Origin: Mesorhizobium sophorae
GTDB taxonomy: Bacteria; Pseudomonadota; Alphaproteobacteria; Rhizobiales; Rhizobiaceae
Length of the DNA: 64,000 nucleotides
Assembly (NCBI RefSeq): GCF_002270415.1
Contig: NZ_NNRI01000022.1
Coordinates: 868,001-932,000 of the forward strand
Direction: 5' to 3'
In this document: positions 25,905 through 35,795 of the stretch, piece by piece
Layout of the letters: each line of letters opens with the position of its first letter
How positions within the stretch are numbered: position 1 is the stretch's first letter
Notes under the pieces: generated by a model
What the model saw: only the letters and a program-made list of their open reading frames with translations
Database searches by the model: none
Told to the model about the DNA's origin: nothing
Translations under genes and position numbers: made by a program

Positions 25905-27371
25905 ATGAACTTCAAGGGCTTGATCAAGCGCGCTGAAGACGTAGATACCGCACTACAGGAACTGCAGATCGATCTGGCGGATGCGCTGGACGCTAGTCTC
26001 AACGCCGAGGACGAGGCGCCGCCAAAGAGCGACGAAGTCCCGGATTCCACGGCGGCTCCCGACGACCCGCCACCCGAGGCCAATGCGGCAAACGCGGATG
26101 GTGCGGAGAACGCAGACGGTGCGGGCAATCCGGACAGTCCCGAAACCGGGCCGCGGCTGACGTCCCATGCCCAGACCCGATTGGCTGCGTTGAGCGCCTT
26201 CGAAGGGCTGTTCCATGACGCCAGGGACTATATGGAGGAGATCACCGGCAAGCTGTCGGAGATCGCGACCTCACATCACCTGACGCGCGAATACCTCAAC
26301 ATCCTGCATGGCGACATTCTTCGCGCCAACGAGCTGGAGCTGGCCAATGCCGGCCTCCTCGCCGAACAAAGAACGCTGTCGGAAAAGCTGCACGACGCGG
26401 GGCGAAAGCTGCGCGAGCGTGAAAGCACCTGCGAAGTGCTGCAACAGCGCGAGACAAGCCTGGTCCAGGACAGGGACGCACTTCGCGCGACGCTTGCCGC
26501 GACAAGGCTGGAACTCGCGGAGGCAGCCAATGCGAGCGCAAAGCGCGACGCGGACTTCGGCGACATCGCCAAGCGGCTGACCGCCAGGACCGTCGAGGCC
26601 AACAGGCGCTTGCGCGAGAGCAAGATGCTGCGCGAAAAGCATGTCAGCCTGTCGATGGAGCTCGACAAGGCTCTGAAGCGGGAATCCCAGGCGCGCCACC
26701 GGCTCGACGAGCTCTCGGCGATCCATGCCAGCGAAGCAGCACGGTTTGCCGAACTGCTCGCCGCGCTCGCCAAGAGCGAGAAAGAGGAAGTGCGGCTCCA
26801 GAAGTCGCTCGAGGCCGCACAGGCGAAGCTTTCGGGAATGACCGAAGCGGCCAGTATGGTGGAAGGCGACCGGGAAGCGGAACTGGCGCGCAGCCAGACG
26901 CAAATGCGCGGGTTGCGTTCCGAGATCGAGGACCTGCAATCGCGGCTGGAGTGGGCCTCGAACGAGAACAGCGATGCCACCGGCGAGATCGCCAGGCTCA
27001 AGACTGAATTGAACGACACGCTGGCCGAAAAGAAAATCGCCGATGAAAAATTGTCCGCGCTCATCGAAGAGAACGAAAACGACAAGGCGAGCCTTTCGAA
27101 AGTGAACGCCAATTTTTCACAGCTTGTGCTGCAACAGGCGTCGGAACAGATACAGCTCGATGTCCAGAGGCAGGAATGCGAGGACCTCAGGGCCGAAATC
27201 GTGTCGCTCAATGCCAGGATCAAGGAATTGCTGCCCTACGAGCGGCTCCACAAGGCCACCAGCGGCAGACCGCGTGAGAGCACCGTGGTCGAGATCACCG
27301 GGGTGGTGGCGGAGAAAGCACGTGCAACGGGCAGGCGGCGCGCCCGCAGGAACCTCCGCGCGGCGCCGTAG
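25905..27371 (+). CDS. Long coiled-coil protein
   Basis: 488 residues. An acidic, Ala/Asp/Pro-rich disordered segment (~35-90) is followed by nearly continuous heptad-type helix from about residue 100 to 430 (runs such as LREKHVSLSMELDKALKRES), and a very basic tail (GRRRARRNLRAAP). There is no Walker motif, so it is not an SMC ATPase, and no membrane segment. The architecture suggests a cytoskeletal or polar scaffold protein. It is convergent with the polysaccharide operon, with stops only two bases apart, and follows minCDE. Function unknown; it may serve cell shape or surface-polysaccharide machinery placement (inference). Confidence 0.8.
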   Translation: MNFKGLIKRAEDVDTALQELQIDLADALDASLNAEDEAPPKSDEVPDSTAAPDDPPPEANAANADGAENADGAGNPDSPETGPRLTSHAQTRLAALSAFEGLFHDARDYMEEITGKLSEIATSHHLTREYLNILHGDILRANELELANAGLLAEQRTLSEKLHDAGRKLRERESTCEVLQQRETSLVQDRDALRATLAATRLELAEAANASAKRDADFGDIAKRLTARTVEANRRLRESKMLREKHVSLSMELDKALKRESQARHRLDELSAIHASEAARFAELLAALAKSEKEEVRLQKSLEAAQAKLSGMTEAASMVEGDREAELARSQTQMRGLRSEIEDLQSRLEWASNENSDATGEIARLKTELNDTLAEKKIADEKLSALIEENENDKASLSKVNANFSQLVLQQASEQIQLDVQRQECEDLRAEIVSLNARIKELLPYERLHKATSGRPRESTVVEITGVVAEKARATGRRRARRNLRAAP

Positions 27372-27372
27372 C

Positions 27373-29205
27373 CTACTTCGCAGGCTCGCCGCGACGTCGC
27401 TTCGCTCCCGCCCCGCCTGGGGCGGCGAGCGGCTCGTGCTGGTAAAGCTCGTCCATGGTGAGCGATGCCAGGGCGCCGAAAGGTGCCTGCTTTTTCACCC
27501 GGCCGCCGCTCAGGATCACCACGTCGTCGCAGAACGAGATGGTGCTGTGATGGTGGCTGATGACGATGGTCGTGCGGCGGCCGGCTCTCGACTTCAGGGT
27601 CTCGACGATGGCTGCCTCCGACAGCCCATCCACGGCATTGGTGGCCTCGTCCAGGATCAGGAGATCGGGATCGCGCACCAGGGCCCTGGCCAGTGCGATC
27701 CGCTGGCGCTGTCCCGCCGAGAGGTTGATACCCCTGTAGCCGACGAGCGTGTCGTAACCGAGCGGAAGCCGTTCGATGAATTCATGCGCCTCGGCCAGTC
27801 TCGCGGCACGCTCGGCTTCGGCGGCCGTGGCCGCGTCCTGCCCGTAGGTTATGTTTTCAAAAATGGTGCCGTCGACCAGTTCCAACTCCTGGCTGGCCAG
27901 TGCGATGTGCTGGCGCCACTGGCTGGCGTCGATCCCGTCGAGCGGTGATCCATCGACGAGAATCCTGCCGGTGTCCGGTTCCACGAAGCGGCACAGGAGA
28001 TTGACGATCGTCGTCTTGCCGGCGCCCGAGCGGCCGATCAGTGCCGTCGAGCGGCCGCCGCGGATATCAAAAGTCGCCGAATGCAGCACCACCTCGCGGC
28101 GGTCTGTGCCGGAATAGGTGAACGTCACATCGTCGAACTTGATGCCCTGGCGCAGGCCGTGGAACGGGCCGTCGCCTTGCGGCGGTTGAGGCTTGCCGGA
28201 CGGATCCAGCATCCATGTCACCTCTTCGAGCGATCCGCTCAGGCCTTGCAACTGGCTCCACGACCCCTGCAGGGCTCGCATATGCGGCTGCAGCCTGTAG
28301 AGCAGGATGACAAACGCGATGATCAGCGGGAAATTCACCTGCGCCAGCCAGGCGCCGATCACCACCGCCAGGAACAGCGCGGCGTGGAGAACCTCCGTCA
28401 GCGGCGGCAACGCTCCCTGGCGCACAAGCAGGACGAAGGAGGCGCGGCGGACCGCATCGGACGCCGTATCGAATGTCGCCTTCTCCCGGCTCTCCTGTCC
28501 GAAGATGCGGATCAGGCGTCCGGCATGCACCAGATGGAGCATCTGCGATGCAAGGTGGTTGTTGCGCGAGGCGACGCTGCGGCTGGGACCTTTCAGATTG
28601 GCCGAGAGGATGGCGTGGGCAATCTGGACGACGGCCAGTCCAAGCGTGACCAACAGCGTCATGCGCCACGAAAGCAGCAACAGAAAGGCCAGCAGGATGA
28701 TGGCGGCCGATGCGCTGACGATGGCCGACAGCATGATCTGGATCGCATCCGATGCCCGCCAGGATTCGTTGGAGATGATGTTGAGCAGCCGTCCCGGACT
28801 CTGCCGCAGGAAGAATGGGTAGCCGACCCGCAACAACCGCTCCGACAAGGCGCTGCGGATCGAATGACTTGCCTTGCCATAGATGAAGGTCGTCAGCAGC
28901 GTGTTGGCGAAGGCGAAAATGTTCTTCAGGACGATCGAGCCGAGGATGGCGATCGAAATGACCATAAGCCGGTCGCGCTCGCTGAGGTTCGATCCGACAT
29001 GCTGGAGGACGGCGGAAAAGCCGGCCATTCCCGCTGCATCGCCGTGCCCCATGATAATGCCCAGCAACGGGATGATCAGGCCGATGCCGAAACCTTCGAG
29101 GACGGCGCCGACCAGGCCGAGGACCACCACGGCCGGAAGCAGGCGCAGTTGCTTCTTTCCGAACGTCCGGAACAGCATCGGCAGGCTTGGCGGTAGCAAT
29201 GGCAT
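27373..29205 (-). CDS. ABC exporter, fused membrane and ATPase domains (MsbA-like)
   Basis: 610 residues. The N-terminal ~330 residues are a six-helix exporter domain; the C-terminal ATPase has Walker A GRSGAGKTT (~390-398), signature LSAGQRQR (~494) and Walker B LLILDEAT (~513). Such half-transporters flip lipids or lipid-linked sugars. It is the last gene of a minus-strand operon with an acyltransferase and two glycosyltransferases, nine bases after the previous stop, so it probably exports the glycan or lipid-linked glycan they build. Confidence 0.9.
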   Translation of the reverse strand: MPLLPPSLPMLFRTFGKKQLRLLPAVVVLGLVGAVLEGFGIGLIIPLLGIIMGHGDAAGMAGFSAVLQHVGSNLSERDRLMVISIAILGSIVLKNIFAFANTLLTTFIYGKASHSIRSALSERLLRVGYPFFLRQSPGRLLNIISNESWRASDAIQIMLSAIVSASAAIILLAFLLLLSWRMTLLVTLGLAVVQIAHAILSANLKGPSRSVASRNNHLASQMLHLVHAGRLIRIFGQESREKATFDTASDAVRRASFVLLVRQGALPPLTEVLHAALFLAVVIGAWLAQVNFPLIIAFVILLYRLQPHMRALQGSWSQLQGLSGSLEEVTWMLDPSGKPQPPQGDGPFHGLRQGIKFDDVTFTYSGTDRREVVLHSATFDIRGGRSTALIGRSGAGKTTIVNLLCRFVEPDTGRILVDGSPLDGIDASQWRQHIALASQELELVDGTIFENITYGQDAATAAEAERAARLAEAHEFIERLPLGYDTLVGYRGINLSAGQRQRIALARALVRDPDLLILDEATNAVDGLSEAAIVETLKSRAGRRTTIVISHHHSTISFCDDVVILSGGRVKKQAPFGALASLTMDELYQHEPLAAPGGAGAKRRRGEPAK

Positions 29206-29214
29206 TATGGCGGT

Positions 29215-30249
29215 TCAACTCGCTTCGGCATTTGCCTGTTGATCTTGTCGCACCGGCGCACCCTGCGCCCGTCTCGCCAGCAGGAGAACCGCGAATCTGG
29301 CGGCGCCGAGCAAATTCATGCCGACGATCGGCCAATGCGACAGGTTGAGTTCACGATCGAACGCAGGCCCGCCCGCCGATTCCCGGAAAGCGGCTCTCGC
29401 GGCCCAGTAGAAATGACGCAGCAGCCAGGGCGCATGGCGAACATGTTTCAGGCAGAGCCCGCCATTACCCAGGCTGTAGTCGCGGTGGAGCTTTTCGATC
29501 GATTTGCGATCCCGCCGGCCGTGATGATGGAAGATCGTCATGTCCGGCACATATTCGACCGCGATGCCGAGCAGCACCGCGCGCACGAGGTAATCGGTAT
29601 CCTCCGCCGACCGCAACGGCCCGCCGGCGCCGAAGCGTTCGTCGAAATAGCCGATACGAGCCGCGACATCGCGGTGCATCGTCATGTTGCAGCCCAGCAC
29701 GAAACCGCCGGGATGGACATCCGGCGTCAAGCGCTCACGTACCCGCGAGCGCTTGATCGTGAAGGGCAAATCCCTGGGATCGCCAAGTTCGACACGGCCG
29801 CCCCGGATGAGCCATTGTTCCCCGGACGCATAGTGTCGCTCCAGGTCGCGCAGGTAGTCGCAATGGACCGCGCAGTCATCATCGACAAAGACCAGCACAC
29901 GGCCCCGCGCGCGCTTCAACCCGGCGTTACGGGCAGTCGCCAATCCGGGGCGGGGCTCGTGAACCGGCGTGAATGGAATGTCCGACATGGCGGCGATGCT
30001 GGCCAGGCGTTCCGCCGTGCGGTCGCTCGAGCCGTTGTCGACGACCACCAGCTCGGCGGCGAAACCGGCATGGGCGCGGCACGCGGCCTGCACCGACTTG
30101 ATGCAAGCCTCGAGCACGGCGACGCGGTTGCGCGTGCAGATGATGAAGCTGACTTCCGGCGCCGATCGTTCCGGGCGAGGATTGGCCGGGACGGCGCCAA
30201 GCGCCGTCGAACGATCGCGCTGCAGGGGTTGGTGGGCTTTGACGGTCAT
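29215..30249 (-). CDS. Family 2 glycosyltransferase
   Basis: 344 residues. GT-A fold nucleotide-sugar transferase: FIICTRNR near residue 35-42, VVVDNGSSDRT (~68-78), and the metal-binding DDD at 123-125 (FVDDDCAV), then SAEDTDYLVRA for the acceptor side. A hydrophobic C-terminal helix near residues 315-330 may attach it to the membrane. It lies four bases after the preceding glycosyltransferase gene and nine before the ABC exporter, within the surface-polysaccharide operon. Confidence 0.9.
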   Translation of the reverse strand: MTVKAHQPLQRDRSTALGAVPANPRPERSAPEVSFIICTRNRVAVLEACIKSVQAACRAHAGFAAELVVVDNGSSDRTAERLASIAAMSDIPFTPVHEPRPGLATARNAGLKRARGRVLVFVDDDCAVHCDYLRDLERHYASGEQWLIRGGRVELGDPRDLPFTIKRSRVRERLTPDVHPGGFVLGCNMTMHRDVAARIGYFDERFGAGGPLRSAEDTDYLVRAVLLGIAVEYVPDMTIFHHHGRRDRKSIEKLHRDYSLGNGGLCLKHVRHAPWLLRHFYWAARAAFRESAGGPAFDRELNLSHWPIVGMNLLGAARFAVLLLARRAQGAPVRQDQQANAEAS

Positions 30250-30253
30250 CCCT

Positions 30254-31360
30254 CTAACTCAACTGATAAGGCGCCAGGACCGTCTCGGCGGGCGCGGATT
30301 TGAAGAAGTATGCCAGGGCATCCGCCTGCCTGCCGGCCGACAGCGAGGCAAGGCTGAGCCAGGGCGCCCAGGAGCCCGGCCGCAGCGCATATTTCTCGCG
30401 GCGCCGGATGACGTTCCATTTCGCGGTCCGCGTCAGCAATTCATGCGTCAGCGAGGGCTGCTTTTCGTCGGCGACGAGTTGGTAAAGGAAATAGAACAGG
30501 TTCAGTGCGCCGGCCTCGAAGCTTGGCCGCGTCTCGGCCGGCAGCGAGCAGATCTCCTCCTCCAGCGCGACGATGAAGTTGGCCGCACGGGTAACCGTGT
30601 CGAGGCTGACCGCATCGCCGATGTCGCGCAGGTCTCGCGTGGTTTCCGCGAGGCCCTCGCGCTCGAGATTCTCCGCCACGATCCGCAAATGCGTCCGGCG
30701 CATCTCCTTGCTGTGCCGGCTGGTCACGCTTGCCTGATGGATGCGGTAGACGACCAGGTTTTCGGGCATCATGGCTGCCGGGTAGCGGCCGGCCAACCGC
30801 CTGAAAAGATCGAAATCCTCAGCGTGCCTGTAGGTCTTGTCGTAGTGGAGATCGCCGTCTTCGATGACCTTCCTGTTGTAGACTACCGTCGGGTGCATGA
30901 AGATGGTGAAGAACATCGCCAATATGGGAATGCGGCCGAACTGGAACACCGGATCGGGCTTGCCTCTGGCGATGCGGCCGCGGATCAACATGTCGACCCC
31001 GGCGCCGCAGAAGCCAAGTTCGGGCCGCCGCTCGAACAGCGCCACCTGGCGCGACAGGCGCCAGGGGTAAGCGACGTCGTCCGCGTCCATCCGTGCGACC
31101 AGCTCGCCCTGGGCATTCTGCAGCCCTTCGTTGAGCGTCGCCACGAGGCCGCGGTTTTCGCGCGAGATGATCGAGATTCGGCTGTCGGCTTGCCGGTATC
31201 GCTCGAGGATTTCGAGCGAATTGTCGGTCGACCCGTCATCGATGGCGATGACCTCCACGCGACAGTAGTCCTGCCGCAGGATGCTTCCCAGCGCGGCGGC
31301 GAGATAGGGCCCGGCGTTGTAGACCGGCAGCAGGACGGAGACGAGCGGCGCGGCGGTCAC
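30254..31360 (-). CDS. Family 2 glycosyltransferase
   Basis: 368 residues from a GTG at 31360 that overlaps the acyltransferase stop as GTGA; the frame stays open far upstream but only as the shadow of that gene. GT2 landmarks: VSVLLPVYNAG (7-17), AIDDGSTDNS (39-48), RMDADD (90-95, metal-binding DxD) and HAEDFDLFRRL for the catalytic ED. It likely adds a sugar to a surface polysaccharide or glycolipid. Donor and acceptor unknown. Confidence 0.9.
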   Translation of the reverse strand: MTAAPLVSVLLPVYNAGPYLAAALGSILRQDYCRVEVIAIDDGSTDNSLEILERYRQADSRISIISRENRGLVATLNEGLQNAQGELVARMDADDVAYPWRLSRQVALFERRPELGFCGAGVDMLIRGRIARGKPDPVFQFGRIPILAMFFTIFMHPTVVYNRKVIEDGDLHYDKTYRHAEDFDLFRRLAGRYPAAMMPENLVVYRIHQASVTSRHSKEMRRTHLRIVAENLEREGLAETTRDLRDIGDAVSLDTVTRAANFIVALEEEICSLPAETRPSFEAGALNLFYFLYQLVADEKQPSLTHELLTRTAKWNVIRRREKYALRPGSWAPWLSLASLSAGRQADALAYFFKSAPAETVLAPYQLS

Positions 31361-32532
31361 GGTCTCGCATCCGTTCGCTGGAGGTCGAGCGATGGTGCTG
31401 GGCCATCGGGCGATCGGCCGGGCGCCCTCGCGACCCATCCGGCATGGCCGGCGCGTGCCGGCGCGGCATGGGTGCGCGCCACATAGGGGAAGTGGCGCTT
31501 CAGGCGGTTGAGCGGCCTTTCGAAAACCACCCAGGAAATCGAGGCCACGACGATCGTGGCGGCGCTTGCTACCAGCAACCGCCCTGGCCCTTGCTCCGAG
31601 ACATTGAGCGGAATCCACGGCTGCGACTTGACGGCGAGCGACAGCAATATCGGATGATAGAGATAAACGCCGTAGCTGATGCGACCCAAAGCCAGCAACG
31701 GCGGCAGCTCGGCAAGCTTGCCGAGGGTGCCGCCAAGGCCGCTCGAACAGGCGGCGACGATGGCCATCAACGGCACCAGCGGCAGGACTTGCAGCAGCAG
31801 CCAGCGGGCCCATTCCAGTGTCGGATCGGGAGGCGCCGGGACAAACCACTCGATCATCAGGAATGCGGCCGCGAAGGCAGGCCAGCCCAGCCGCATCCAT
31901 TGCGGCAGGGCAGCACCTCTGGATCGCCAGCAGGCAAGCAGCGCACCTGACGCCAGCGCATCCATGGATGCCGGCGGCAGCAGGTCGCGTGCCAGCGCCG
32001 GGGTGGCGGTGACCGGCCAGTAGAAGCGATAGGCCAGCGACAGCAGGATGATGCCGACGCAGATCGGCTCGAAGCGCCGGCGTGGGACCAGCAGGACGAT
32101 CAGTGGCCAGGCGACATAGAACTGCTCCTCGATGCTCAGGCTCCAGAAATGGCACAGCACCCAGGGCGTCCAGTCATTGCGCAGCGCATACCAGAAATTC
32201 GACAGATAGAGCGCATGCCAGAGCAGCGATGGCCTGGCCTGTTCCAGGTCGAAAACCCAAACGAAACCCAGGACGGCGAAATAGGGAGGAAATATCCGCA
32301 GCGCCCGCCTGATGTAGAAGGCTCGCAACGCGTTGCCGGTTTCAAATTCGGCGGCCGAACGCGCTTCCAGCAGCAGGCGCGTGATCAGGAAGCCGCTCAG
32401 CACGAAGAACAGCCGCACCCCGATATGGCCCCAGAAGGATGATCCTCCGGCCGCGAAGAAATGCGAGTACAGAACCATCGTCACGGCGATGGCCCTCAAT
32501 GCATCCAGTTGGATGTCGCGGTTGTTTCCCAT
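31357..32532 (-). CDS. OafA/YrhL-type membrane O-acyltransferase (acyltransferase 3 family)
   Basis: 391 residues with about ten membrane helices. The family's N-terminal signature is present: IQLDALRAIAVTMVLYSHF (with the key His) and GVRLFFVLSGFLITRLLL, plus FWSLSIEEQFYVAWPL. Acyltransferase 3 proteins place acetyl or other acyl groups on sugars of O-antigens, exopolysaccharide or Nod factors. It is the first gene of the four-gene polysaccharide operon. Confidence 0.92.
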   Translation of the reverse strand: MGNNRDIQLDALRAIAVTMVLYSHFFAAGGSSFWGHIGVRLFFVLSGFLITRLLLEARSAAEFETGNALRAFYIRRALRIFPPYFAVLGFVWVFDLEQARPSLLWHALYLSNFWYALRNDWTPWVLCHFWSLSIEEQFYVAWPLIVLLVPRRRFEPICVGIILLSLAYRFYWPVTATPALARDLLPPASMDALASGALLACWRSRGAALPQWMRLGWPAFAAAFLMIEWFVPAPPDPTLEWARWLLLQVLPLVPLMAIVAACSSGLGGTLGKLAELPPLLALGRISYGVYLYHPILLSLAVKSQPWIPLNVSEQGPGRLLVASAATIVVASISWVVFERPLNRLKRHFPYVARTHAAPARAGHAGWVARAPGRSPDGPAPSLDLQRTDARP

Positions 32533-33413
32533 CAGCGGGGTCCGCCGGCGTGATGTCCGCGATGAAGCCTCAAGCCGGCCATTTCGAACGGCAGGCCAAG
32601 GCGGACGAGGCCCGCCACGGGGCAGGCGCCATCAAAGCCGCGCTTTGCGAGTCCGCTCAGGCCGAGCACGAAATCGACGGACAGGCAGCTCAATTCGGTC
32701 AAGCCAGGGAATCCTTCACGGCCTATGTCCAGTCGTTAAAACGAGTCCCCCAGAGGATGGTTCGGCTACCGCATTGTGCAGCGCAACACAAAAAATTTAC
32801 CAAGCCGAAATACTTGTGTGAGGAGGCGCTAGGTCTTGGTAAAAACCACCCGGAGTTCGGCCTTTTTGGCGATTTCCTCCAGCATCTCAACCCTATCGTT
32901 AAGCTGACTTGATCTGCTCGCTTTGGTTGATTGGCGAGAATCTCAGCTTGGAAATTGGAAAGTCTAGAATTTTTCTTAAATCGTTCGCGAAACTCGGAAG
33001 TCTATATTCTTGCTATATGATTTCTTCCCCAGATCCACAGCGGATGAATTGGAAACATTGAGTTTTGCGCGATGCAGCATAGCTGCCGGCCTTTTCGTGG
33101 TCAACGTCGCAGCAGCCTGCTGAATCGCCACTGAGCACTGCTGCTAAGCCGCGTCCTGCTGGCGACCAATCGCTGTCAACAAGGCACTCGGCGGTGGCTG
33201 GGACGGCACGGTCGACAGCGCCAGGCCGGAGATCGTCGACGTCAAGACCGGCCTGCGGCTGGCATCGAGGCTGGCGACATCAGTGACCGGTTGGCGGTTG
33301 CCGGCGCCTTGCCCTATCAAGACGTCGGCGCTGTCTCACGACAGGCCGGCCGGTTCGGCCTATCGCGATGCCGCCAGGCGGGTTTGGTCCGGCGGCATGG
33401 AGGATGAGCCAAA
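32533..33413. other. 880-base stretch with no intact gene
   Basis: The first part should carry the polysaccharide operon promoter. The middle (about 32930-33060) is notably AT-rich. From 33172 there is the tail of an efflux lipoprotein gene (described separately). Open frames here lack starts with ribosome-binding sites and show no family features. Confidence 0.5.
33172..33290 (+). pseudogene. Remnant of a NodT/OprM-type efflux lipoprotein C-terminus
   Basis: In one frame the DNA reads AVNKALGGGWDGTVD followed by ARPEIVDV; the ALGGGW motif is the hallmark C-terminus of RND-efflux outer-membrane lipoproteins (TolC/NodT family). The upstream ~450 codons are missing and no transporter subunits are nearby, so only the tail survives. 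Confidence 0.4.
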
Positions 33414-34295
33414 GTGACATCGACGCCGGTTGCCCGTCGCGAAGCGGCCCCCTTGCCGATCGCCGTACTGATGGGCGCCATGGTGTCGATCCAGATCGGC
33501 GCCACCTTCGCCAAGGGCCTGTTTCCGCTGATCGGCGCGCAGGGCACGACGACGCTCAGGCTGGTCGTCGGTGCGCTGATGCTGATCGCGGTCCTACGGC
33601 CGTGGCAGATGCGGCCGTCGCGCGCCACCATGCCATGGCTGATCGCTTATGGCGTGACGCTGTGCGCGCTAAACCTTCTGTTTTACGCCGCGCTCGCCAC
33701 CATTCCGCTCGGCATCGCGGTGGCGCTGGAGTTTTCCGGTCCGCTGCTGGTGGCGACGTTGACCTCGCGGCGTGCCAGCGACTTTGCCTGGATCGGGCTG
33801 GCTGTGGCCGGCATCGTGCTGTTGTCGCCTTTCGTCCATTCGCTGCAGCCGCTTGATCCGACCGGGGTGATGCTGGCGCTGGCGGCCGGCGGCTTCTGGG
33901 CGCTCTACATCGTGCTCGCCCAGAAGGCGGGTGCTGAACTCGGCTCGCGCACCACAGCCTATGGCCTGGCGATCGCAGCCGTGCTGGTGCTGCCCTTCGG
34001 CGTGGCACAGGCGGGAACCGCGCTGCTCGCGCCATCGATCCTGACCAGCGCGCTGCTCGTCGGCCTGTTTTCCAGCGCGCTGCCTTTCTGGCTGGAGATG
34101 GTGGCGCTGACCCGGATGCCGGCTCGCATCTACGGCACGCTGACCTGCCTCGAGCCCGGGCTGGGCGCGCTGGCCGGCTTCCTGTTCCTGCACGAAAGCC
34201 TGACGGTGCCGCAACTGGCCGGCATCGCCGCGGTGATTGCCGCCGCCTTCGGCACCGCGCTGACGTCGCGGCCGCCGGTCCCGTCGCCGGAATAG
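33414..34295 (+). CDS. EamA-family (RhtA-like) metabolite exporter
   Basis: 293 residues; GTG start at 33414 behind GGAGGATG. Ten hydrophobic segments in two five-helix EamA halves, with GATFAKGLFPLIGAQGTTTLR in the first and PARIYGTLTCLEPG at the second half, matching the threonine/homoserine exporter RhtA subgroup. It exports amino acids or related metabolites across the inner membrane. It appears to be a single gene followed by the NfeD operon. Confidence 0.87.
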   Translation: MTSTPVARREAAPLPIAVLMGAMVSIQIGATFAKGLFPLIGAQGTTTLRLVVGALMLIAVLRPWQMRPSRATMPWLIAYGVTLCALNLLFYAALATIPLGIAVALEFSGPLLVATLTSRRASDFAWIGLAVAGIVLLSPFVHSLQPLDPTGVMLALAAGGFWALYIVLAQKAGAELGSRTTAYGLAIAAVLVLPFGVAQAGTALLAPSILTSALLVGLFSSALPFWLEMVALTRMPARIYGTLTCLEPGLGALAGFLFLHESLTVPQLAGIAAVIAAAFGTALTSRPPVPSPE

Positions 34296-34403
34296 CTCCC
34301 CACAAGGGGATTGTGCGCTCAGCCGCGTTCGCAATCACCGACGTCGCTCTCCTCTTGGACTTCGCCAAAAAACAACCCATATTGAATCCACGGAGCTTTG
34401 AGC

Positions 34404-35795
34404 GTGACCTTCGCGCGGGTGGCCCTTTTTGCCGCGGCCTTCGTCGCCGCAGCTGTCTTTTCTCCCTTCTCTTCGGCCGGGAGCGAGAAGGTTGCGCTGA
34501 GCGTCGCAATCGACGGCGCCATCGGGCCGGCAAGCACCAGGCAACTCGAGGAAGCGCTTGATGTAGCCGCCAAGCGGGGCGCCGAAGTACTCATCCTTCA
34601 ACTCGATACGCCCGGCGGGCTGGTCACCTCGATGCGCGAGATGATCGCCGATATCCTCGCTTCACCGGTGCCCGTCATCGGCTATGTCGCGCCGGCCGGT
34701 GGCCATGCCGCCAGCGCCGGCACCTATATCCTCTATGCCACCCATGTCGCGGCGATGGCGCCCGGCACCAATCTGGGTGCGGCGACGCCGGTCGAGATGG
34801 GCGGGCTGCCGTCGCTTCCCGGCGGCGACAAGGACAAGAGCGACCAGAACGACAAGGGCGACCAGAAGGACTCCACCGGGCGGCCGTCAGGCGACGCGAT
34901 GATGGCCAAGGTGACCAATGATGCGGTTGCCTTGATCCGCTCGCTGGCGGAACTGCGTGGGCGCAATGGCGACTGGGGCGAGAAAGCCGTGCGCGAAGCG
35001 GCGAGCCTTTCGGCCAACGCGGCGCTGCAGGAACATGTGATCGACTTCGTCGCCCACGACACCACCGAGTTGTTGCAACAGGCCGATGGGCGGACCGTCG
35101 ATGTAGCGGGCAGGAAAGTGGTTCTGGCGACCAAAGGGCTGCGGGTCGAGACGCTGGAACCCGGCTGGTTCATCCAGCTTCTCTCCGTCATCACCGATCC
35201 GAACGTCGCCATCATCCTGATGCTGGTCGGCGTCTATGCCATCATCTTTGAGTTCACCAGCCCCGGCGCGGTGGCGCCCGGCGTCATCGGGACCATCTGC
35301 CTCGTGGTTGGGCTCTATGCACTCAATCTCCTGCCGATCAATTATGCCGGCCTCGCCCTGATGCTGCTCGGTGTCGCCTTCCTCGTCGTCGAGGCCTTCA
35401 ACCCCACCGTGGTGCTTGGACTCGGCGGCGTGGCCGCCTTTCTGCTTGGCGCCACCGTGCTGCTCAAGACCCAAGGTCCGGGCTTCGCCGTGTCATGGGC
35501 CGTCATCGGTCCCGCCGCCGCGCTGACGCTTGGGCTGGCGCTGCTGACGGGCACCTATGTCTGGGCGGCGCGCAAGAGCCTGCCCCGTGTCGGCGGTGAG
35601 GCCATGCGCGGACTGTCGGCCCAGATTCTCGACTGGCAGGGCGGCGCGGGCCATGTACTGGCCCAGGGCGAGCGCTGGCGGGCGAAGGCCGACGAACACA
35701 TCGCACCCGGCGACAGCGTCGAGGTCACCGATATCAGCGGCCTCGTACTGACCGTGCGGCGGCGCGACGCCGGAAGGAATGGAGCGAGAAAATGA
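34404..35795 (+). CDS. NfeD-type membrane serine protease
   Basis: 463 residues from GTG 34404 (CGGAG eight bases upstream; a TTG at 34398 is too close). A signal peptide leads to a ClpP-like serine protease domain (~25-230) with LDTPGGL and the nucleophile in GGHAASAGTY. Four membrane helices (~255-385) follow, then a C-terminal OB-fold NfeD domain (SAQILDWQGGAGHV, VTDISGLVL). NfeD proteases work with slipin/stomatin partners in membrane quality control; the slipin gene overlaps its stop by four bases. A low-complexity Asp/Lys stretch (~138-156) interrupts the protease domain. Confidence 0.92.
   Translation: MTFARVALFAAAFVAAAVFSPFSSAGSEKVALSVAIDGAIGPASTRQLEEALDVAAKRGAEVLILQLDTPGGLVTSMREMIADILASPVPVIGYVAPAGGHAASAGTYILYATHVAAMAPGTNLGAATPVEMGGLPSLPGGDKDKSDQNDKGDQKDSTGRPSGDAMMAKVTNDAVALIRSLAELRGRNGDWGEKAVREAASLSANAALQEHVIDFVAHDTTELLQQADGRTVDVAGRKVVLATKGLRVETLEPGWFIQLLSVITDPNVAIILMLVGVYAIIFEFTSPGAVAPGVIGTICLVVGLYALNLLPINYAGLALMLLGVAFLVVEAFNPTVVLGLGGVAAFLLGATVLLKTQGPGFAVSWAVIGPAAALTLGLALLTGTYVWAARKSLPRVGGEAMRGLSAQILDWQGGAGHVLAQGERWRAKADEHIAPGDSVEVTDISGLVLTVRRRDAGRNGARK

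Noticed and set aside
32439..32912. A 157-codon plus-strand frame after the acyltransferase promoter
   Set aside because: It begins inside the acyltransferase gene, has no start signal, and its composition is not protein-like throughout.
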